DNA of 10,742 bases from an uncultured Eubacteriales bacterium. Its GTDB lineage: Bacteria > Bacillota > Clostridia > Christensenellales > Borkfalkiaceae. The notes beneath the pieces are model-generated. The model saw only the letters and a program-made list of their open reading frames with translations. It searched no databases and had not been told where the DNA came from. Numbering within the stretch: the stretch's first letter is position 1; the number at the start of each line of letters is the position of its first letter. Below, piece by piece: positions 7,869 through 10,742 of the stretch. The stretch lies in NCBI GenBank assembly GCA_905207385.1, contig CAJLLH010000031.1, positions 1 through 10,742 of the forward strand, written 5' to 3'. The position numbers and the translations under genes were made by a program.

Positions 7869-9035
7869 ATGTACTGCGATGTTGCAATAGTCGGCGGAGG
7901 CGCCTCGGGGCTTGCCCTCGCGGCGCTTTTAAGCCGCACAACAAAACTTAATATATGCATTTTTGAAGGCGGCGCGCGCCTTGGAAAAAAGCTGGCTTCA
8001 AGCGGCAACGGTCAGGGCAATATTTCCAATGTCGAAATTACTCAAAGCAATTATCACGGCGGCGGAAAAAAGCTTGCATTCGATATAATTTCACGCTATA
8101 AACAGGTGTATAAACAGCTGTTTTACGGCAAATTCACCTGCGACGAAAAGGGCAGAATTTACCCCGCAGGCAGGCAGGCTTCTTCGCTTACCGACTGCCT
8201 TATAGCCGAACTGTCGCGCGGGGGCGTAAATGTTTTTACCGGCGTTAAGGTGCTTGAAATCAGAAAAGGTAAAAATTTTACATTAAAACTTTCCGACGGA
8301 ACGGTTGCCGAGGCTAAATATGCCGCACTTTGCGCGGGAGGCAAGGCTCAGAAGCAGTTCGGCACGGACGGCTCTTCTTATGCGCTTGCTCAGTCGTTCG
8401 GGCATAAAATAACTCCGCTTTATCCGTCGCTCGTTCAGCTTAAAACTGATACGACATATATAAAAACCCTGCGCGGCATACGCGCCGATTGCGTCGTTAA
8501 GGCGTTGGTCGGCGGAAAGTCGGTTAAGGAAAGCCGCGGCGACGTTATATTTACCGAATACGGAATTTCGGGCAATGCTGTGTTTTATGTTTCGCCTGCG
8601 TTTGCGGGCAACAGCGGGGAGGTAATTCTTGAATTTGCTCCCGAATTTACCGAGGACGAGCTTAAAGAGGATATAAAAATCAAACAATCTTTAGGCTATG
8701 CCGAAAGCGAGCTGCTTTCGCTTACCCTCAATAATCAGATAGGCAGGGCTATAATTAAGCGCGCGGGTTCGTCTGACGCTGCAAAAATTGCACGAACGGC
8801 TAAAAACTTTACGCTGCCCGTTTTAGGCACGCTTGGTTTCGATTACGCTCAGGTTACGCGCGGAGGCGTGGATATGCGCGACATCAAGCCTAATCTTGAA
8901 AGTTCGCTATGCAAAAATTTATATTTTGCGGGCGAAATGCTCGATGTTGACGGCGATTGCGGCGGATACAATCTTACCTGGGCGTTTGCGTCTGCGGCGT
9001 GCGCAGCTCATTCGATTGCGGAGAATGAAAAATGA
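7869..9035 (+). CDS. FAD-dependent oxidoreductase, HI0933/BaiN-like family
   Basis: A 388-residue flavoprotein of the HI0933 (also called BaiN/YhiN or aminoacetone-oxidase-like) family. The FAD Rossmann motif is VGGGASG (8-14). Family blocks follow in order: SGNGQGNISN (45-54), GRIYPAGRQASS (95-106), the second dinucleotide block CAGGKAQKQFGTDGSSYALAQSFGH (split about 155-179), FTEYGISG (228-235), RGGVDM (331-336) and the C-terminal FAD block YFAGEMLDVDGDCGGYN (352-368). In many relatives the early block reads GRCN where this has GQGN. The family's names include bile-acid and aminoacetone activities, but the substrate cannot be predicted here. ATG 7869 is fixed by the Rossmann strand, yet no Shine-Dalgarno sequence is evident in the A/T-rich leader. 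Its stop overlaps the next gene by ATGA. Confidence 0.88.
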   Translation: MYCDVAIVGGGASGLALAALLSRTTKLNICIFEGGARLGKKLASSGNGQGNISNVEITQSNYHGGGKKLAFDIISRYKQVYKQLFYGKFTCDEKGRIYPAGRQASSLTDCLIAELSRGGVNVFTGVKVLEIRKGKNFTLKLSDGTVAEAKYAALCAGGKAQKQFGTDGSSYALAQSFGHKITPLYPSLVQLKTDTTYIKTLRGIRADCVVKALVGGKSVKESRGDVIFTEYGISGNAVFYVSPAFAGNSGEVILEFAPEFTEDELKEDIKIKQSLGYAESELLSLTLNNQIGRAIIKRAGSSDAAKIARTAKNFTLPVLGTLGFDYAQVTRGGVDMRDIKPNLESSLCKNLYFAGEMLDVDGDCGGYNLTWAFASAACAAHSIAENEK

Positions 9036-10582
9036 TAAAACGGCTCGACAATATAAAAATTCCCGCAGGCGAAGGCGAGGACAAGCTTTACTCAGTTGTA
9101 AAAAAGAAGGCGGGCGGACGGCTCGGCTATTTCAGAATTTTAAAAAAATCGCTCGACGCGCGCGATAAGGGCAATATTTTCTGGCTTTACTCGGTTGCTT
9201 ATTCCGAACATAAAGAAGATATTGATAAGCCTGCGCCCGAAAAGCTCGAAAATGCGCCCGCTGTGTGCGTAATAGGTTCTGGTCCTGCAGGGCTTTGCTG
9301 TGCAGTGCGATTGTGCGAGCACGGTTACGCGCCCGTAATTTTAGAGCGCGGCGGCTGCGTTGAAGAGCGCGAAAAAGCGGTAGATACTTTCTTCACCCAA
9401 AGAAAGCTGGATAAAAACTGCAACGTTCAGTTCGGCGAAGGCGGTGCGGGCACGTTTTCTGACGGCAAACTCAATACTCAGACCAAAGACGGCTACAACC
9501 GCGACGTCCTTGAAATTTTTGCCAGATTCGGCGCGCCGGAAGAAATTCTTTACCTCAACAAGCCCCACATAGGCAGCGATAAACTTAAAGGCGTGCTTAA
9601 AAACATACGCGCATATATTCAGTCGTGCGGCGGAAGATTTTTATTCAATAAAATTTTTTGCGGATTTGAAAGTGCGGACGGCGCTTTGCGCTCGGTTATT
9701 TATAAAGATGTTTCAAGCGAAAAAGAAGAAAGACTTGAGGTGAGCGCAGCCGTGCTTGCCGTAGGGCATTCCGCTCGCGATACGTTCAGAATGCTGGCGG
9801 AGCGCGGAATTTATATGGAGCCCCGCGATTTTGCGGTGGGGGTGCGCGTTGAACATCTTTCGCAAAAAATAAGTTTTGCACAGTACGGCAAAAACTTCAA
9901 ATTGCTGCCCGCCGCCGACTACAAACTTGTGTCTCACGCGGGCGAACGTACGGTATTTACGTTCTGCATGTGCCCCGGAGGAGTGGTTATTCCCGCAGCC
10001 AGCGAAGAGGGCGGCGTTGTTGTAAACGGAATGAGCGATTTTGCGCGCGACGGCGTTAACTCGAATTCCGCGCTTATGGTTCAGCTCTTCCGCTCAGACT
10101 TCGGCGAAGGGCTGTTTGACGGCATGGAATTTCAGCGTAGAGTGGAAGAAAAGGCGTTTGAAGCGGGCGGAAGAAATTATTGCGCGCCCTGTCAGCTTTA
10201 CAGCGATTTTGTGCGCGACAAAGTTTCGGAAAAGTTCGGCGAAGTTTTGCCTACTTATGCCGCAGGCGTAAAGTTTGCTCCTTTAGGCGAAGTTTTGCCT
10301 GCCGTTGCAGTTCAGTCCCTTAAAGTTGCCGTTCCCGATATGGGCAAAAGGCTGAAAGGTTTCGATAGTCCCGACTCGCTTTTTACGGGGGTAGAAACGC
10401 GTTTTTCTTCGCCAGTGCGCATAGTCCGCGGGGAAGACAGACAAAGCGTATCGCTTAAAAACCTGTATCCGTGCGGCGAAGGCAGCGGCTATTCGGGCGG
10501 AATAACAAGTTCTGCGGCAGACGGCATAAAAACGGCGGAATTTATATATAATCTGCATAAAAATAGTGCAAATAATCATTAA
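9032..10582 (+). CDS. FAD-dependent dehydrogenase, COG2509-like
   Basis: A 516-residue putative flavoprotein dehydrogenase. An N-terminal domain of about 75 residues, with ILKKSLDARDKGNIFWLYSV (36-55), a block typical of this family, precedes the FAD Rossmann fold: VIGSGPAG (80-87) with acidic E105 ending strand 2. Next are the family signature FGEGGAGTFSDGKLNT (134-149), AVGHSARDT (243-251) in the second nucleotide-binding strand, and a C-terminal FAD block CGEGSGYSGGITSSAADG (481-498). Length and architecture are normal for the family, whose substrate is unknown. ATG 9032 shares ATGA with the previous stop and has GGAG at 9020-9023, so translation is coupled to the upstream flavoprotein. 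There is no signal peptide or TM segment. The two flavoproteins may act on one pathway, but nothing here identifies it. Confidence 0.88.
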   Translation: MIKRLDNIKIPAGEGEDKLYSVVKKKAGGRLGYFRILKKSLDARDKGNIFWLYSVAYSEHKEDIDKPAPEKLENAPAVCVIGSGPAGLCCAVRLCEHGYAPVILERGGCVEEREKAVDTFFTQRKLDKNCNVQFGEGGAGTFSDGKLNTQTKDGYNRDVLEIFARFGAPEEILYLNKPHIGSDKLKGVLKNIRAYIQSCGGRFLFNKIFCGFESADGALRSVIYKDVSSEKEERLEVSAAVLAVGHSARDTFRMLAERGIYMEPRDFAVGVRVEHLSQKISFAQYGKNFKLLPAADYKLVSHAGERTVFTFCMCPGGVVIPAASEEGGVVVNGMSDFARDGVNSNSALMVQLFRSDFGEGLFDGMEFQRRVEEKAFEAGGRNYCAPCQLYSDFVRDKVSEKFGEVLPTYAAGVKFAPLGEVLPAVAVQSLKVAVPDMGKRLKGFDSPDSLFTGVETRFSSPVRIVRGEDRQSVSLKNLYPCGEGSGYSGGITSSAADGIKTAEFIYNLHKNSANNH

Positions 10583-10618
10583 AACGCTATATTGTTTTCA
10601 TACTGCTGACACATTTAT

Positions 10619-10630
10619 AGATTATAATCT
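10619..10630. promoter_or_regulatory. 12-bp palindrome in the 3' gap
   Basis: AGATTATAATCT is a perfect palindrome 36 bases after the last stop codon and contains TATAAT (10623-10628). The flanks TATAG (10616-10620) and CTATA (10633-10637) form a second, wider inverted repeat. It could be an operator over a -10 box of a promoter serving a gene to the right, but no good -35 is found at 15-19 bases, so its role is open. Confidence 0.35.
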
Positions 10631-10638
10631 GACTATAA

Positions 10639-10668
10639 AATGAAGCGGGGCGGAAAAGCCTCCTCATT
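10639..10668 (+). other. Bulged hairpin in the 3' gap
   Basis: AATG(a)AG(c)GGGGC pairs with GCCTCCTCATT around loop GGAAAA: 11 pairs including one G-U, with two single-base bulges on the left arm. No T-run follows, so it is not a simple terminator. It is followed at 10671-10681 by the small inverted repeat TGGTCGGACCA. These may be part of a structured leader or non-coding RNA; I recognise no known class. Confidence 0.45.
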
Positions 10669-10708
10669 CTTGGTCGGACCACACATAACTTTTTTCATAT
10701 TCTCTCGA

Positions 10709-10740
10709 CGGGGTTGCACGATAAAAAAAGTGCAACCCCG
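10709..10740. terminator. Strong hairpin at right edge, possible terminator or attenuator
   Basis: CGGGGTTGCAC (10709-10719) pairs perfectly with GTGCAACCCCG (10730-10740), 11 bp, around loop GATAAAAAAA. The bases that would show a + strand T-run lie beyond the window. Read on the - strand, GGGGTTGCAC is followed at once by seven T (complement of 10723-10729), so it could instead be the right arm and tail of a terminator for a leftward gene whose left arm is outside. Direction is therefore unresolved. Confidence 0.45.
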
Positions 10741-10742
10741 AC

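Noticed and set aside
10633..10698. A 21-codon - strand open frame starting MKKVMCGP in the 3' gap
   Set aside because: Only a weak purine run precedes the ATG, the frame overlaps the hairpin bases, and no family is recognisable; chance is the simpler reading.
1..10742. CRISPR arrays, insertion sequences, tRNA or rRNA genes, prophage or toxin-antitoxin modules
   Set aside because: No spaced repeat series, transposase motifs, terminal inverted repeats, tRNA-like cloverleaf or relevant protein motifs were seen; gaps are short and mostly explained by promoters and terminators.

Overview
The window reads as a chromosomal segment of a Gram-positive, clostridia-like bacterium (Bacillota). This is inferred from the protein styles (an OmpR-type regulator with a two-TM histidine kinase, UvrB close to the Bacillus type, uvrB before uvrA), sigma-A-type promoters, compact intergenic gaps, frequent ATA and AAA codons at moderate GC, and standard TAA/TGA stops. 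An uncultured gut clostridial lineage is plausible, but the sequence does not fix the taxon. All six recognisable genes lie on the + strand.

Layout. (1) 1-2064: the 3' part of an OmpR/PhoB-family response regulator, cut by the left edge, overlaps by 11 bp a TTG-initiated sensor histidine kinase. A strong intrinsic terminator follows (2081-2120). (2) 2142-7217: a nucleotide excision repair operon, uvrB-uvrA, with two tandem promoters (TTGACA-N17-TAAAAT and TTGTAA-N17-TATAAT), a LexA-box-like palindrome at the predicted start of the first, and a terminator after uvrA. (3) 7294-7803: a stand-alone erythrin-type ferritin-like diiron protein. (4) 7818-10582: a promoter and two FAD-dependent oxidoreductases of different families (HI0933/BaiN-like, then COG2509-like), coupled by an ATGA overlap. 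(5) 10583-10742: a non-coding tail with a palindrome and at least two hairpins, cut by the right edge.

How the genes work together. The two-component pair would sense an envelope signal and regulate transcription. UvrA loads UvrB onto damaged DNA for UvrC incision; uvrC is not in this window. The erythrin-like protein and the flavoproteins are redox-type proteins. Their closeness to the repair operon could suggest a stress theme, but separate promoters and a terminator divide them, so this is only suggestive.

No mobile element, CRISPR array, tRNA or rRNA was seen, and no clearly novel multi-gene system. The less ordinary observations are regulatory: the SOS-like site at uvrBA, an 18-bp tandem duplication of the diiron gene's 3' end that supplies the next operon's -35 box, a flavoprotein mRNA with a very short leader and no evident ribosome binding site, and the structured tail.
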